The notes under the pieces: generated by a model | Told to the model about the DNA's origin: nothing | Database searches by the model: none | The model's input: the letters and a program-made list of their open reading frames with translations, nothing else | Shown: one piece after another, positions 18,903 to 27,911 of the stretch | Layout of the letters: each line of letters begins with the position of its first letter | Position numbering within the stretch: position 1 is the first letter of the stretch | Made by a program: the position numbers and the translations under genes | Origin: Thermobifida cellulosilytica TB100 | GTDB lineage: Bacteria; Actinomycetota; Actinomycetes; Streptosporangiales; Streptosporangiaceae | Direction: 5' to 3' | Length of the DNA stretch: 64,000 bases | Assembly (NCBI RefSeq): GCF_001517975.1 | Contig: NZ_KQ950180.1 | Location: 1,118,167 to 1,182,166 of the forward strand

Positions 18903-19715
18903 ATGAAGAAAGGCATCTCAGAGATCGTGACGACCAATTCCCGATCTTCCTCGGCCACCCCATCCCAACCCTGTCCCCATTCCGACTCCTCCAACGAGAC
19001 CCTCCGGCGCTCCCTGCCGAACGAACGGACGGTCTTCTCCCCGAATTCCCTCGCCCACGCGCCGCTGCGCCGGCTGCCCGCACAGCAGCGCAGCATGGCC
19101 CGGGTGCAGCGGATGCTGGACGCCTGCGCGGAACTCCTCGACGAGGGCGGATACGCCGAACTGACCACGACCAAGATCGCCGAACGCGCCGGAGTGGCGA
19201 TCGGCTCGGTGTACCAGTTCTTCCCCGACAAGCGGGCGGTCACCCAGGCGCTGGGCCTGCGCTACCTGGACGTGTTCAGCACCCGGATCGCCAGGCGGAT
19301 CGCGGCCCAGGACTTTCGCCACTGGACCGAGACCGTCGACGCAATCATCGACGAGTACGTCGCCATGCACCGGGAGGAACCGGGATTCCGTAGTCTGCAC
19401 TTCGGAGACGTGGTCGACTCCCGGCTCCTGGACTCCAGCCGCGAGAACAACAAGGTCATCGCCACTCGTCTGCGGGACCTGATGATTTCCGCCGCCGGAG
19501 CCAGCGGAGGTGAGAAGCTTGACCTCGCCACCCTCGTCTCCGTGGAGGCCGCGGACGCGGTACTGAAAATGGCTTTCCGCAGCGATCCCAACGGAGACCC
19601 CCGTATCATCTCCGCGGCGAAACTGCTGGTCCGCAGTTACCTGGAGCAGCTTTTCGCAACAGAATCCGAAAACCAGGAGAAAACACACAAAACCGAGGAA
19701 ACCGACAAAGCGTAG
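18903..19715 (+). CDS. TetR/AcrR-family transcriptional regulator
   Basis: Encodes up to 270 residues. The DNA-binding helix-turn-helix is at about residues 78-110 (ELTTTKIAERAGVAIGSVYQFFPDKRAV), preceded by a long polar N-terminal stretch. A GTG at 18927 is an equally possible start and would remove eight residues. The ligand-binding C-terminal domain has no recognisable specificity. The C-terminal tail is strongly charged (ENQEKTHKTEETDKA). A hydrolase-fold gene follows 250 bases downstream on the same strand and is a possible target. Confidence 0.8.
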   Translation: MKKGISEIVTTNSRSSSATPSQPCPHSDSSNETLRRSLPNERTVFSPNSLAHAPLRRLPAQQRSMARVQRMLDACAELLDEGGYAELTTTKIAERAGVAIGSVYQFFPDKRAVTQALGLRYLDVFSTRIARRIAAQDFRHWTETVDAIIDEYVAMHREEPGFRSLHFGDVVDSRLLDSSRENNKVIATRLRDLMISAAGASGGEKLDLATLVSVEAADAVLKMAFRSDPNGDPRIISAAKLLVRSYLEQLFATESENQEKTHKTEETDKA

Positions 19716-19968
19716 AACACCACCGGTGATCCGGTTGGCGTCCACCGTGCCGCGGTCCCTCCGACCACGGCGCGGCCGTCCGACCGGACCGCGCACGGGA
19801 CGCCTCGGGGGGAGGGGAGCACGGCGTCTCGTCCGCCACCGCGCGGCCCGCGGCTCCTCGTGCCGCGCTGCCCGCAGACCTTCAGCTTCACACCACGAGG
19901 TTCACAACGCGCCGCCACGCCCGCCCGCAGGGCCGGTGAAGCGCGTCTGAACAGGGGAGGAACTCTCA

Positions 19969-20856
19969 GTGGTCGCCCACAGCACACTCGCCGAACCGTT
20001 GACCGGGACCGTCGCAGGGGTGCCCTACCTCGCCGTGCCGCCGCCCGACACCGCCCAGCCCGCCCCGATGGTCGTCGGCCTGCACGCGTTCGAGCCCCCG
20101 CGCAGCGAAGCCGCCCTCGCCGGGACGCTGCCGCTGCTCGGGTTGTCCGCCTGGAAGTTCCACCTCGGCCTCCCCCTCTTCGGCCACCGGCTCCCCGAAG
20201 GGGGAGTCCCCGAGGTCAACCGCCTGGGCCAGGAGGACTACCTGCTCCGGCTGTACGGCCCCGTCGTGGAGCAGGCCGCCGCCGAACTGCCCCGGGTGAT
20301 CGACGAACTGCGCCGCTCCTTCCCGGTCTCCGCGGCCCCTCCCGGACTGATGGGCGTCGGCGCGGGAGGGGCCGCGGTCCTCCTCGCCCTCACCGAGAGC
20401 GACCTGCCCGTCGGAGCGGTGGGCCTGGTCAACCCCGTGATCGACCCGGCCCAGGTCCTCGCCGCCCGGGAACGCCACCTCGGCATCACCTACACGTGGA
20501 GCGAGCAGTCCCGCAGAATCGCCGCCTGTCTGGACTTCACCGAACGGGCCGAGGAGCTGGCCTCCCGGAGGCCGCGCACCCCGCTGCTCATCATCAGCGG
20601 CGAACACGACGAGATCATCCGGCCGGGCCACGGCCGCCTGCTGCACGACGCCCTGGCCTCCCGCCACCGTCCGCACACCCTGCGGCACATCGTGGTGCCC
20701 GACCTCGCCCACGCACTGGGCCCCGAGCCGGGACTGGATCCCGCCCCGCCCACGCCCGGCACCGTGCTGGCCGACCGCGCCCTCGCCGAGTGGTTCCACA
20801 CCCACCTGGTCGCCGACGGCCAACCGGAACCCGCGTCGGCCGCCCCCGCCCCGTAG
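19969..20856 (+). CDS. alpha/beta hydrolase-fold protein lacking the nucleophile serine
   Basis: Encodes 295 residues from a GTG preceded by GGGGAGG. The fold is clear: a buried strand PMVVGLHAFEPP, an acid-turn LLIISGEHDEIIRPGH and a late VVPDLAHALG with the usual His. The nucleophile elbow reads GVGAGGAA where active members have G-x-S-x-G-G, so the nucleophile position is glycine. The protein is therefore probably not a serine hydrolase and may bind a ligand or use another chemistry. It is isolated between a TetR gene and the HD-domain gene. Confidence 0.6.
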   Translation: MVAHSTLAEPLTGTVAGVPYLAVPPPDTAQPAPMVVGLHAFEPPRSEAALAGTLPLLGLSAWKFHLGLPLFGHRLPEGGVPEVNRLGQEDYLLRLYGPVVEQAAAELPRVIDELRRSFPVSAAPPGLMGVGAGGAAVLLALTESDLPVGAVGLVNPVIDPAQVLAARERHLGITYTWSEQSRRIAACLDFTERAEELASRRPRTPLLIISGEHDEIIRPGHGRLLHDALASRHRPHTLRHIVVPDLAHALGPEPGLDPAPPTPGTVLADRALAEWFHTHLVADGQPEPASAAPAP

Positions 20857-21137
20857 GCGCTCCCACGAACCGGGGCCCCGCGCCGGGGGAGGCGGCACCC
20901 AGCGCTTTGGCCCGCGCCTCCTGCGCCGTCGTCCCGCTCCCGGCGCGGCGGCCGGCACGGCCGCCCGCCGACGGCGCCGCTCCCCGACTCCCCCGCCCTG
21001 CTCGGCGGTGTGCGTCCCCGTCCGGCCGCCGCCGAGGCCCGCTCCGCTCCGCCCTCTCCCCGGGCGGTCCTCCCGCCGGTGCGTCCTCCGTGCCCGGCCC
21101 GGTGGGGGACGGGCGTCCCCCGTCGGTCCTCCGACCG

Positions 21138-21150
21138 TGATGAATAATCA
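21138..21150. promoter_or_regulatory. small AT-rich inverted repeat upstream of the HD-domain gene
   Basis: TGATGAATAATCA has outer half-sites TGAT and ATCA. It stands out in a GC-rich 397-base gap (20857-21253) that otherwise shows no gene, and lies 104 bases before the HD-domain start. A regulator site is possible; the match is short. Confidence 0.25.
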
Positions 21151-21253
21151 CCTGTTGTCCCCCACTCTGCGGCTACTCTCCCCGCTGGACGCTCGCCCAC
21201 CGAGCGTCCCCCCGTGGGGCTCGCGTGCGACAAGTTCTAGGAGGGCGACTCAC

Positions 21254-21880
21254 GTGACCGAGCCGGCGCCGGTGTTCACCAGCGGAATCGATCATGAACG
21301 GCTCACTTCCCAACTCCGGTTCGCACTGGAGGTCGACAAACTCAAGCGCGTCCTGCGCCGTTCCCTGCTCGTCGACGGAGCCCGCCGGGAGAACTCCGCC
21401 GAGCACTCCTGGCACGTGACCGTGCTCGCCCGGGTGTTCGCCGAGTACGCCCCCGAGGGCACCGACATCGAGCGCGTGGTGAACATGCTGCTGTTGCACG
21501 ACATCGTGGAGATCGACGCCGGGGACACGTTCGTCTACGACTCCGCCGCCGTCCGCACCCAGGCGGAGCGGGAGCGCGCCGCGGCGGACCGCATCTTCGC
21601 GCTGCTGCCCGAGGACCAGACCGCCTGGGCGCGCAAGCTGTGGGACGAGTTCGAGGAGCGAAGAACCCCCGAGGCGCGCTTCGCCAAGGCCATCGACCGC
21701 CTCTCCCCGCTGCTCGCCAACTGGCACACCGAGGGCGCCATGTGGCAGCAGTTCAAGATCTCCAAGAACGACGTGCTGAAGAACGTGAAACTCATCGCCG
21801 AGGGCTCGGAGACGCTGGGCGCCTACGCGATGGCGCTGGTCGACGACGCCGAGCGGCGCGGCTATCTCAGCCGGAGCTGA
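21254..21880 (+). CDS. HD-domain phosphohydrolase, YfbR-like (HD_3 group)
   Basis: Encodes 208 residues. Metal ligands of the HD fold are visible: the first His in NSAEHSWHVT near residue 53, HD in LLLHDIVEIDAGD near residue 83, and a late Asp in KAIDRLSPLL near residue 142. This arrangement is shared with E. coli YfbR 5'-deoxynucleotidase and related HD proteins, which hydrolyse deoxynucleoside monophosphates; the substrate here is inferred. The GTG at 21254 has GGAGGG eight bases upstream, which fixes the start inside a longer open frame. Confidence 0.8.
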   Translation: MTEPAPVFTSGIDHERLTSQLRFALEVDKLKRVLRRSLLVDGARRENSAEHSWHVTVLARVFAEYAPEGTDIERVVNMLLLHDIVEIDAGDTFVYDSAAVRTQAERERAAADRIFALLPEDQTAWARKLWDEFEERRTPEARFAKAIDRLSPLLANWHTEGAMWQQFKISKNDVLKNVKLIAEGSETLGAYAMALVDDAERRGYLSRS

Positions 21881-21893
21881 CCCCCGCCCGGCC

Positions 21894-22646
21894 TCACCGC
21901 AGCACCAGTTGGACCGCCGCGGTGAGGCCGATGAGCACGACCAGGATCCGCAGCCCGGTCGGCTTGAGTCTGCGCCCGAAGCGCGCCCCCAGGTAGCCGC
22001 CGACCACCGAACCGGTGGCGATCAGGGCCGCCGCGATCCAGTTCGGCTGGGCGAAGACGAGGTAGTACACGGCCACGGAGGCATTGACGATCGAGGCCAG
22101 CACGTTCTTCAGCGCGTTGAGGCGCTGCATGTCGTCGTCGAGCGAGCTGCCGAGCAGGCTGATCAGGATGACGCCCTGCGCCGCGGTGAAGTACCCCCCG
22201 TACACCCCCGCACCGTAGACCCCGAGGCGCAGCAGCGGCCCGCCGTTGGGACGGGCGGCCCGCCGCTCGCGCGTCCACGCGTTGATCCGCGGCTGGAAGA
22301 CGATGAGCAGGCAGGCCAGCAGGATGAGGACCGGCGCGACCGAGGTGAACACCTTCTCGGGCAGGTTGAGCAGCAGGGTGGCCCCGGTGAGCGCGCCCAG
22401 CAGGGACATCGCGCCCAGGCGCAGCACCCGGGAGCGCTGCCCGGCGAGCTCCCTGCGGTAGCCGACCACCCCGGCCACGGCCCCCGGGGTCAGGCCGATG
22501 CTGTTGGAGATCGCGGCCGTCACCGGGGGAACGCCGCAGGCCAGCAGCACCGGAAAGGTGAACAGTGTGCCCGAGCCGACCAGCGTGTTGATGGCTCCCG
22601 CCCCGGCCCCTGCCAGCAGGACGGCAAGCGCCTCCCACGTGTTCAT
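21894..22646 (-). CDS. TauE/SafE-family membrane permease (TSUP)
   Basis: Encodes 250 residues with about eight membrane helices. The family hallmark glycine-rich first helix (AGAGAGAINTLVGSGTLFTFP) and its degenerate repeat (GAGVYGGYFTAAQGVILISLL) are present, reflecting the internal duplication of TSUP permeases. Members export sulfite, sulfoacetate or related organosulfur anions. No sulfur-metabolism genes are adjacent. It is convergent with the HD-domain gene, with only 13 bases between the stops. Confidence 0.85.
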   Translation of the reverse strand: MNTWEALAVLLAGAGAGAINTLVGSGTLFTFPVLLACGVPPVTAAISNSIGLTPGAVAGVVGYRRELAGQRSRVLRLGAMSLLGALTGATLLLNLPEKVFTSVAPVLILLACLLIVFQPRINAWTRERRAARPNGGPLLRLGVYGAGVYGGYFTAAQGVILISLLGSSLDDDMQRLNALKNVLASIVNASVAVYYLVFAQPNWIAAALIATGSVVGGYLGARFGRRLKPTGLRILVVLIGLTAAVQLVLR

Positions 22647-22751
22647 GCAGCACGCCCCCGAACCGGTGTTCCTGCTCCTCCGAATCCCGTGCAGTCTATG
22701 AACCGCCGATCCGGCGGCGGGGACCGGGGAGTGCCGCAGCGTCGGACGCGG

Positions 22752-23537
22752 TCAGGCCGCCTGGGCGGTCCAGCGCTCCCCGTCGCGCTCCACCTTCAGC
22801 TCGATGCCGAAGGTGCGGCTGAGGTGCTGCGCGGTCATCACCTGCTCCAGCGGCCCCGCGGCCACGACGCGCCCGCCGCTCAGCAGCAGGCCGTGGGTGA
22901 AGCCCGGGGGGATCTCCTCCACGTGGTGGGTGACGACCACCATCGCGGGCGCGGCGTCGTCCTGGGCCAGAGCGCCGAGCCGGCGCACCAGGTCCTCCCG
23001 GCCGCCCAGGTCGAGTCCTGCGGCGGGCTCGTCCAGCAGCAGCAGCTCCGGGTCGGCCATCAGGGCGCGGGCGATCAGCACCCGCTTGCGCTCGCCCTCC
23101 GAGAGGGTGCCGAACGCGCGGTCCTCCAGCCGCAGCACCCCCCACCGGCCCAGCAGCGCGCGGGCCCGCGCGTGGTCGGGCGTGCCGTACTCCTCACGGC
23201 CGCTGCCCAGGTAGCCGTAGGCGGCGCTGACCACCAGGTCCCGGACGACCATGTCCTCCTCGATCTGGGCGGCGACCGCGGAGGAGGCGAAGCCGATCAG
23301 CGGGCGCAGTTCGAACACGTCTCCCCCGCCCAGCCGCTCGCCCAGCACGTGCACCGTGCCCCGGCTGGGGTAGAGCTGGGTGGCGGCGATCCGCAGCAGG
23401 GTGGTCTTGCCCGCTCCGTTGGGGCCCACGACCACCCAGCGCTCACCCTCCTCGACGGTCCAGTCCACCCCGTCCAGCAGCTCGGTCCGGCCGCGGCGTA
23501 CCCCGACGCCGCTCATGTGCAGCACGTGCCCGTTCAT
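22752..23537 (-). CDS. stand-alone ABC transporter ATPase, ModF-like
   Basis: Encodes 261 residues of one nucleotide-binding domain: Walker A VGPNGAGKTTLL near residue 38, Q-loop-like region, signature LSEGERKRVLIARAL, Walker B LLLLDEPAAGLD and a switch His in VVTHHVEEIPPGF. No permease or binding protein gene is near. The arrangement and the VEEIPPGF segment resemble molybdate-related ModF ATPases and iron-type ABC ATPases. AAGGAGAG precedes the ATG by a few bases. Confidence 0.85.
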   Translation of the reverse strand: MNGHVLHMSGVGVRRGRTELLDGVDWTVEEGERWVVVGPNGAGKTTLLRIAATQLYPSRGTVHVLGERLGGGDVFELRPLIGFASSAVAAQIEEDMVVRDLVVSAAYGYLGSGREEYGTPDHARARALLGRWGVLRLEDRAFGTLSEGERKRVLIARALMADPELLLLDEPAAGLDLGGREDLVRRLGALAQDDAAPAMVVVTHHVEEIPPGFTHGLLLSGGRVVAAGPLEQVMTAQHLSRTFGIELKVERDGERWTAQAA

Positions 23538-23649
23538 AGCTCTCCTTCATGACGCCCGAGTGCGAACATACTGGACGCCCAAGCACCGTCAACGCCCGAT
23601 TCCCCTCCGGTGTCGGGATCCGCCGCGCCGACCGCTCTAGGCTGGACCG

Positions 23650-24453
23650 GTGCGTGCAGAACTGTCCTCGGCTGCTCTGGTGGCCTGGGGGAACGCCTGG
23701 CTGGCGGGCCGGGTGGGGCTCGACGACACCGTGGAGGCGGTGGAACGGCACACCGGGCCGCACCTGACCGACACGGCGATCGCCCCCGGGCTCCCCTTCG
23801 AGCCGGGCGTGCCGCTGCGCAGCGCGCTGGCCCGGCTGCGCGGCCTGGGGCTGTCGGAGTTCCGGCTCTGCCTGCCGGCGCCGGGCGACCCGCTCGGCCT
23901 GACCGGCGGCCAGGAGCTGGAGGCCGCCGCCGTCGCGGCCCGGGAGGCGGTGCTGATCCGGCTGGCCGACCGGCGGATCGGCCTGGTGCCCCGCCCCGAC
24001 CTGCGCGGCTCCTCCTACCGCGGGGTGGCCTGGCGGCCGTACCCGGCCGTCGACGCCCGCCCCGAGCCGATCCCGCTGGCGGAGGCCGAGGACGGCCTCA
24101 ACGCCGCGATCCGGGAGTCGGCCGCGCTGTTCGGCCAGGTCGACGACGCACGGTCGTGGGGGCCCGAGGTGCAGCAGGCGCTGACCGCGCTGCGCGACCC
24201 GGAACGGCCGCCCACCACGGGCCTGGCCCCCGGATACCCGCAGCGGGCGCACCGCGTGGCCGCCCTGGCCGACCGGCTGGCCGTCGTGGTGCGCCTGGCC
24301 GACGACGCGGTCGCCCCGGAGCCGGGCGGGGCGCAGGAGGAGTCCCGCCGCGCCGCGCTGCGCCTGCTGGACCGGGCGGTGCGCCGCGCCCGGGTCGCCG
24401 CCTACTGCGCCGTCCTGGAGGCGCCGGGGGAAGGGCCTCAGGGTCGCCGGTGA
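23650..24453 (+). CDS. conserved actinobacterial protein of unknown function
   Basis: Encodes 267 residues from a GTG; no signal peptide or membrane helix. The sequence is rich in Ala, Arg and acidic residues and looks soluble and mostly helical, with the motifs EFRLCLPAPGDPLGL and GSSYRGVAWRPYPA. I have seen proteins of this shape in streptomycetes but know no function. The weak AGG before the GTG makes the start tentative. It is divergent from the ABC ATPase. Confidence 0.65.
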   Translation: MRAELSSAALVAWGNAWLAGRVGLDDTVEAVERHTGPHLTDTAIAPGLPFEPGVPLRSALARLRGLGLSEFRLCLPAPGDPLGLTGGQELEAAAVAAREAVLIRLADRRIGLVPRPDLRGSSYRGVAWRPYPAVDARPEPIPLAEAEDGLNAAIRESAALFGQVDDARSWGPEVQQALTALRDPERPPTTGLAPGYPQRAHRVAALADRLAVVVRLADDAVAPEPGGAQEESRRAALRLLDRAVRRARVAAYCAVLEAPGEGPQGRR

Positions 24454-24516
24454 GGAAACTCCGGGACACTTCAGGGTCTCCTCCCGATTCGTCCCGAGGC
24501 TCCGGGAAGAATAATC

Positions 24517-25143
24517 GTGACCATGGGAAACGCCGTGAATCCTGCGCAGCCTGTCGGGCCCGCCCAGATGCGCGCCTCCGACGCCGACCGCGACCGCGTC
24601 GCCGCGGTCCTCACCGAGGCCCTGGCCGACGGCCGCCTGACCCCGGAGGAGCACGCCGAGCGGCTCGACGCCCTCTACGCGGCCAAGACGCTGGGGGAGC
24701 TGGCGCCGCTCACCTCCGACCTGGGCGTCGTCCCGGCGGCCGCCCTCGCCGAGGACCTCCGCCCCTCCTCCGAGGGAGCGGAGAACATCGTCGCGGTGTT
24801 CGCCTCGGCCGAGCGCAGCGGACGCTGGCTGGTGGAGCCGCGCACCAACGCCTCCACGCTGTTCGGCTCGATCTCGCTGGACCTGCGCGAGGCGGTGCTG
24901 TCCCAGCGCGAGGTCGTCGTCCAGTGCGGGCTGGTCTTCGGCGACCTGAAGCTCACGCTCCCGCCCGGAGTGCGGGTCGTCAACCGGACGACGCCGATCT
25001 TCGGCGGGGTCGACCTCAAGAAGCTCGACTCGGCGGTCTCCCCCGACGCGCCCACCGTCCGCCTGACGGGCACGGTGATCTTCAGCTCCGTCTCCGCCCG
25101 GACCCGCGCCCCCGGAGAGAAGAAGTTCCCCTGGTCCCGTTGA
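24517..25143 (+). CDS. DUF1707 protein with LiaF-like C-terminal domain (copy 1)
   Basis: Encodes 208 residues. Residues 18-70 are a DUF1707 domain (MRASDADRDRVAAVLTEALADG), a short helical module with a conserved RxSDxDR opening. Residues 90-195 form a beta-rich region with FGSISLDLREAVL and IFGGVDLKK, like the toast-rack fold of LiaF proteins that sense cell-envelope stress. It has no membrane helix. A paralogue follows 44 bases downstream, so the two genes form a tandem duplication, probably one transcript. Confidence 0.8.
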   Translation: MTMGNAVNPAQPVGPAQMRASDADRDRVAAVLTEALADGRLTPEEHAERLDALYAAKTLGELAPLTSDLGVVPAAALAEDLRPSSEGAENIVAVFASAERSGRWLVEPRTNASTLFGSISLDLREAVLSQREVVVQCGLVFGDLKLTLPPGVRVVNRTTPIFGGVDLKKLDSAVSPDAPTVRLTGTVIFSSVSARTRAPGEKKFPWSR

Positions 25144-25187
25144 CCCCGCACCGGAATCCCCCACACCAAGAATCGAGGAACGCCACC

Positions 25188-25853
25188 ATGGAGCCGGACC
25201 GCCTCCGCGCCTCTGACGCAGACCGGGAGCACAGCGCCGCGCGCATCCGCGAGGCGCACGCCGAGGGCCGTCTCGACCCGGACGAGCTGGACGAACGGCT
25301 GGACCGGGTGTACCGGGCCAAGACCCTCGGCGAACTGGCCGAGGTCACCCGCGACCTCCCCCCGGCCGGTACGTCGTCCGTGGTCGCCGGCGGCCCGGTG
25401 GGCATGTCGGTCTCCACCGAGGAGGCCCGCCGACTGGCGGCCGAGGGGCAGGGACGGGAGACGATCTCCGCGGTGTTCGGCGGGGTCGAACGCGGCGGAC
25501 GCTGGCTGGTCGAACCGCACACGAGCGTGTCCGTGCTGTTCGGCGGGGTGGACCTCGACCTGCGCGAGGCGGTGCTGGCGCAGCGCGAGGTCGTCGTCCA
25601 GTGCGCGGTGGTGTTCGGCGGCCTGTCGATCACGGTGCCGCCCGGTGTCCGGGTGACCAGCCGGGCCAACGCCTTCATGGGCGGGATCGACCTGAGCAAG
25701 GTGGAGAGCGCCACCGACCCGAACGCCCCCACGATCCGGATCACCGGCACCTGCCTGATGGGCGGCATCGACGTGCGGACCAAGGCGCCCAAGAAGCAGC
25801 GGCCACCGCTGACCCCGGCACACCGTGACATGGGACACACCGCAGCCGACTGA
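25188..25853 (+). CDS. DUF1707 protein with LiaF-like C-terminal domain (copy 2)
   Basis: Encodes 221 residues. It has the same architecture as the preceding gene: a DUF1707 module at residues 5-58 (LRASDADREHSAARIREAHA), then a LiaF-like beta region with FGGVERGGRWLVEPHTS and VLFGGVDLDLREAVLAQREV. The stretch LDLREAVL.QREVVVQC is shared almost exactly by both copies. The ATG at 25188 has GAGGAA before it. Role unknown; envelope sensing is suggested only by the LiaF-like fold. Confidence 0.8.
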   Translation: MEPDRLRASDADREHSAARIREAHAEGRLDPDELDERLDRVYRAKTLGELAEVTRDLPPAGTSSVVAGGPVGMSVSTEEARRLAAEGQGRETISAVFGGVERGGRWLVEPHTSVSVLFGGVDLDLREAVLAQREVVVQCAVVFGGLSITVPPGVRVTSRANAFMGGIDLSKVESATDPNAPTIRITGTCLMGGIDVRTKAPKKQRPPLTPAHRDMGHTAAD

Positions 25854-25950
25854 CGGCGGCTTCCCCCCGGTGAACAGGGAGTGAGCGGTCGGGGGGCGTC
25901 CGGTGCCCGGGTCCGTGCCCGGCGGCCCGGCAGAGTACCGTAGAGCCGTC

Positions 25951-27180
25951 ATGACTTCTGCGAATTCCGTGCCCGAAACGCTTCTGGTGACGGTTACCGG
26001 CAGGGACCGCCCAGGCATCAGTGCTCGGCTGCTGAGCACCCTGTCGGTCTTCCCCGTCACCATCGCCGACCTGGAGCAGGTCGTCATCGGCGGGCGCCTG
26101 CTGCTGGGCGCCCTGCTGGCGGTCGACGAGCGGGTCGCTCCCGGCGTCCGCCGTGAGCGGCTGTTCGAGGAGATCCGCTCGGCCGTCTCCAAGCTCGCCG
26201 TCGACCTGGACATGGTCGTCGACTTCTCGGGCGACGGCGAACGGGTCCGGCCCGACGGGAACCGGCTCGACGTCACGATCATGGGCGCTCCGCTGCGTCC
26301 GGGCGCCGTCGGGGCGATCGCCTCCTGCGTGGCACGGGCGGGAGCCAACATCGACCGCATCGAACGGCTGGCGAACTATCCGGTGACCGCGCTGTCGCTG
26401 TCCCTGGCCGGGGCCGACATGGAGCAGCTCCGCGCCGACCTGGCCCTGGAGGCCGTCACCCAGTCGGTCGACGTGGCCGTGCAGCCCAGCGGACTGCACC
26501 GGCGCTCCAAGCACCTCGTGGTGATGGACGTCGACTCCACCCTCATCCAGTGCGAGGTCATCGAACTGCTGGCCCAGTACGCGGGCTGCGGCGACGAGGT
26601 CGCCCGGGTCACCGAGGAGGCCATGCGCGGCGAGCTGGACTTCGAGGAGTCCCTGCGCCGCCGGGTCGCCCTGCTGAAGGGCCTGGACGCGAGCGTGCTG
26701 GAACAGGTGCGCGAGAAGATGGTGCTCACCCCCGGAGCGCGCACCCTGATCCGCACCCTCAAGCGGCTCGGCTACGAGTGCGCGATCGTCAGCGGCGGGT
26801 TCACCCAGCTCACCGACTACCTGGTGGAAGAGCTCGACATCGACTACTCGGCGGCCAACGTCCTGGAGATCGTCGACGGCAAGCTCACCGGCGAGGTGGT
26901 GGGGCCGATCATCGACCGCAGGGGCAAGGCCGAGGCGCTCAAGCGGTTCGCCGCGGAGGCGGGGGTGCCGCTCAGCCAGACCGTGGCGATCGGCGACGGC
27001 GCCAACGACCTCGACATGCTCCAGGCGGCCGGGCTGGGCGTGGCGTTCAACGCCAAACCGGTGGTGCGCGCCCACGCCGACACCTCGGTGAACGTGCCCT
27101 ACCTCGACACCGTGCTCTTCCTGCTGGGCATCTCCCGCGAGGAGGTGGAGGCCGCCGACCGCGTCGGCCTCCCGCAGTGA
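25951..27180 (+). CDS. serB: phosphoserine phosphatase SerB with N-terminal ACT domains
   Basis: Encodes 409 residues. Two ACT domains fill residues 1-180 (LLVTVTGRDRPGIS opens the first). The HAD phosphatase domain begins with VMDVDSTLIQCEVIELLA, giving nucleophile Asp193 and acid Asp195. It continues with IVSGGFTQL and AIGDGANDLDML. It removes phosphate from L-phosphoserine in serine synthesis; the ACT domains suggest amino-acid feedback. The ATG at 25951 is preferred over a longer frame because it begins the family-like sequence; no good ribosome site is seen. Confidence 0.95.
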   Translation: MTSANSVPETLLVTVTGRDRPGISARLLSTLSVFPVTIADLEQVVIGGRLLLGALLAVDERVAPGVRRERLFEEIRSAVSKLAVDLDMVVDFSGDGERVRPDGNRLDVTIMGAPLRPGAVGAIASCVARAGANIDRIERLANYPVTALSLSLAGADMEQLRADLALEAVTQSVDVAVQPSGLHRRSKHLVVMDVDSTLIQCEVIELLAQYAGCGDEVARVTEEAMRGELDFEESLRRRVALLKGLDASVLEQVREKMVLTPGARTLIRTLKRLGYECAIVSGGFTQLTDYLVEELDIDYSAANVLEIVDGKLTGEVVGPIIDRRGKAEALKRFAAEAGVPLSQTVAIGDGANDLDMLQAAGLGVAFNAKPVVRAHADTSVNVPYLDTVLFLLGISREEVEAADRVGLPQ

Positions 27181-27225
27181 TCCCGGCGCCCGCGCCGTCC
27201 GGGTACGCGGTGCGGGCCGCCGCGC

Positions 27226-27699
27226 TCAGTTGAGCAGTCTGAGCCTTCCCGTCCCCGGGGCGGCGTAGAGCCACTCGACCTCCAGGTCGACCAGGGCCGC
27301 CGTGGCCGGGGGGAAGGACAGGTAGCCGGAGTCGGTGTCGAACGCCGCGGCGAGCTGCGCCACCGTCGGGTTGTGGCCGACCAGGAGCAGCGTGCGCACG
27401 TCCGGGTCGACCAGGGAGACCAGGTGCAGTGCGGTGTCCAGGTCGGCGGTGTACAACTGCGCCTCGAAGTCGACCTCGGGGGTGCAGGGCAGCTCCTGCG
27501 CGACCAGCTCCCAGGTCTGGCGGGTGCGCTTCGCGGTGGAGCAGAGGACACGGTCGGGCAGCAGCCTCTCGCGCGCCAGCAGCGCGCCCACCGCCCGGGC
27601 CTGTCCGCGCCCCTCTCCGGTGAGCGGGCGTTCGATGTCGGGCAGCGAAGCGGAGTGCTCTGCCTGGGCGTGGCGCAGCACGATCAACCGGCGGTTCAT
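27226..27699 (-). CDS. SixA-like histidine phosphatase
   Basis: Encodes 157 residues of the histidine-phosphatase fold. The phospho-accepting His10 lies in VLRHAQAEHS, with further catalytic Arg in CSTAKRTRQT and His in LLVGHNPTV near residue 108. The short length and RHAxAE motif match SixA, which removes phosphate from His-containing phosphotransfer domains in E. coli; the substrate in actinomycetes is not known. Its ATG overlaps the stop of a 30-codon membrane-peptide gene (ATGA), so the two are translationally coupled. Confidence 0.8.
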   Translation of the reverse strand: MNRRLIVLRHAQAEHSASLPDIERPLTGEGRGQARAVGALLARERLLPDRVLCSTAKRTRQTWELVAQELPCTPEVDFEAQLYTADLDTALHLVSLVDPDVRTLLLVGHNPTVAQLAAAFDTDSGYLSFPPATAALVDLEVEWLYAAPGTGRLRLLN

Positions 27700-27788
27700 G
27701 ACGCGACCACCGTTGCCACCACGGCCAGCAGGGCGATGAACGCCACCATCACACCGACGAGGACGGCGAGCCCCTTCATACCGGTCAT
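27696..27788 (-). CDS. 30-residue single-helix membrane peptide coupled to the SixA-like gene
   Basis: An ATG at 27788 opens a 30-codon frame that starts MTGMKGLAVLVGVMVAF and is almost entirely one hydrophobic helix, ending VATVVAS. Its TGA overlaps the ATG of the next gene by one base. In streptomycetes a comparable tiny protein (annotated SGM_5486 family) lies beside SixA and a transporter gene, and this looks like the same type; that comparison is from memory. No transporter gene is adjacent here. The ribosome site is weak. Confidence 0.5.
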   Translation of the reverse strand: MTGMKGLAVLVGVMVAFIALLAVVATVVAS

Positions 27789-27854
27789 GCGGTCAGTCTG
27801 CCACGTGGTGGGGGCCGTTCCCAGTTCGGCTCCAGGTTGCCGCCCCGCGGGGGC

Positions 27855-27894
27855 GTCGCGCCGGGAAGGGGAGCCGCGTGCTTCCCGGCGCGAC
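27855..27894 (-). terminator. 13-bp hairpin after hppA
   Basis: GTCGCGCCGGGAA pairs perfectly with TTCCCGGCGCGAC across a 14-base loop, 17 bases beyond the hppA stop. Confidence 0.7.
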
Positions 27895-27911
27895 GGGTCG
27901 TCGGCCGACGG

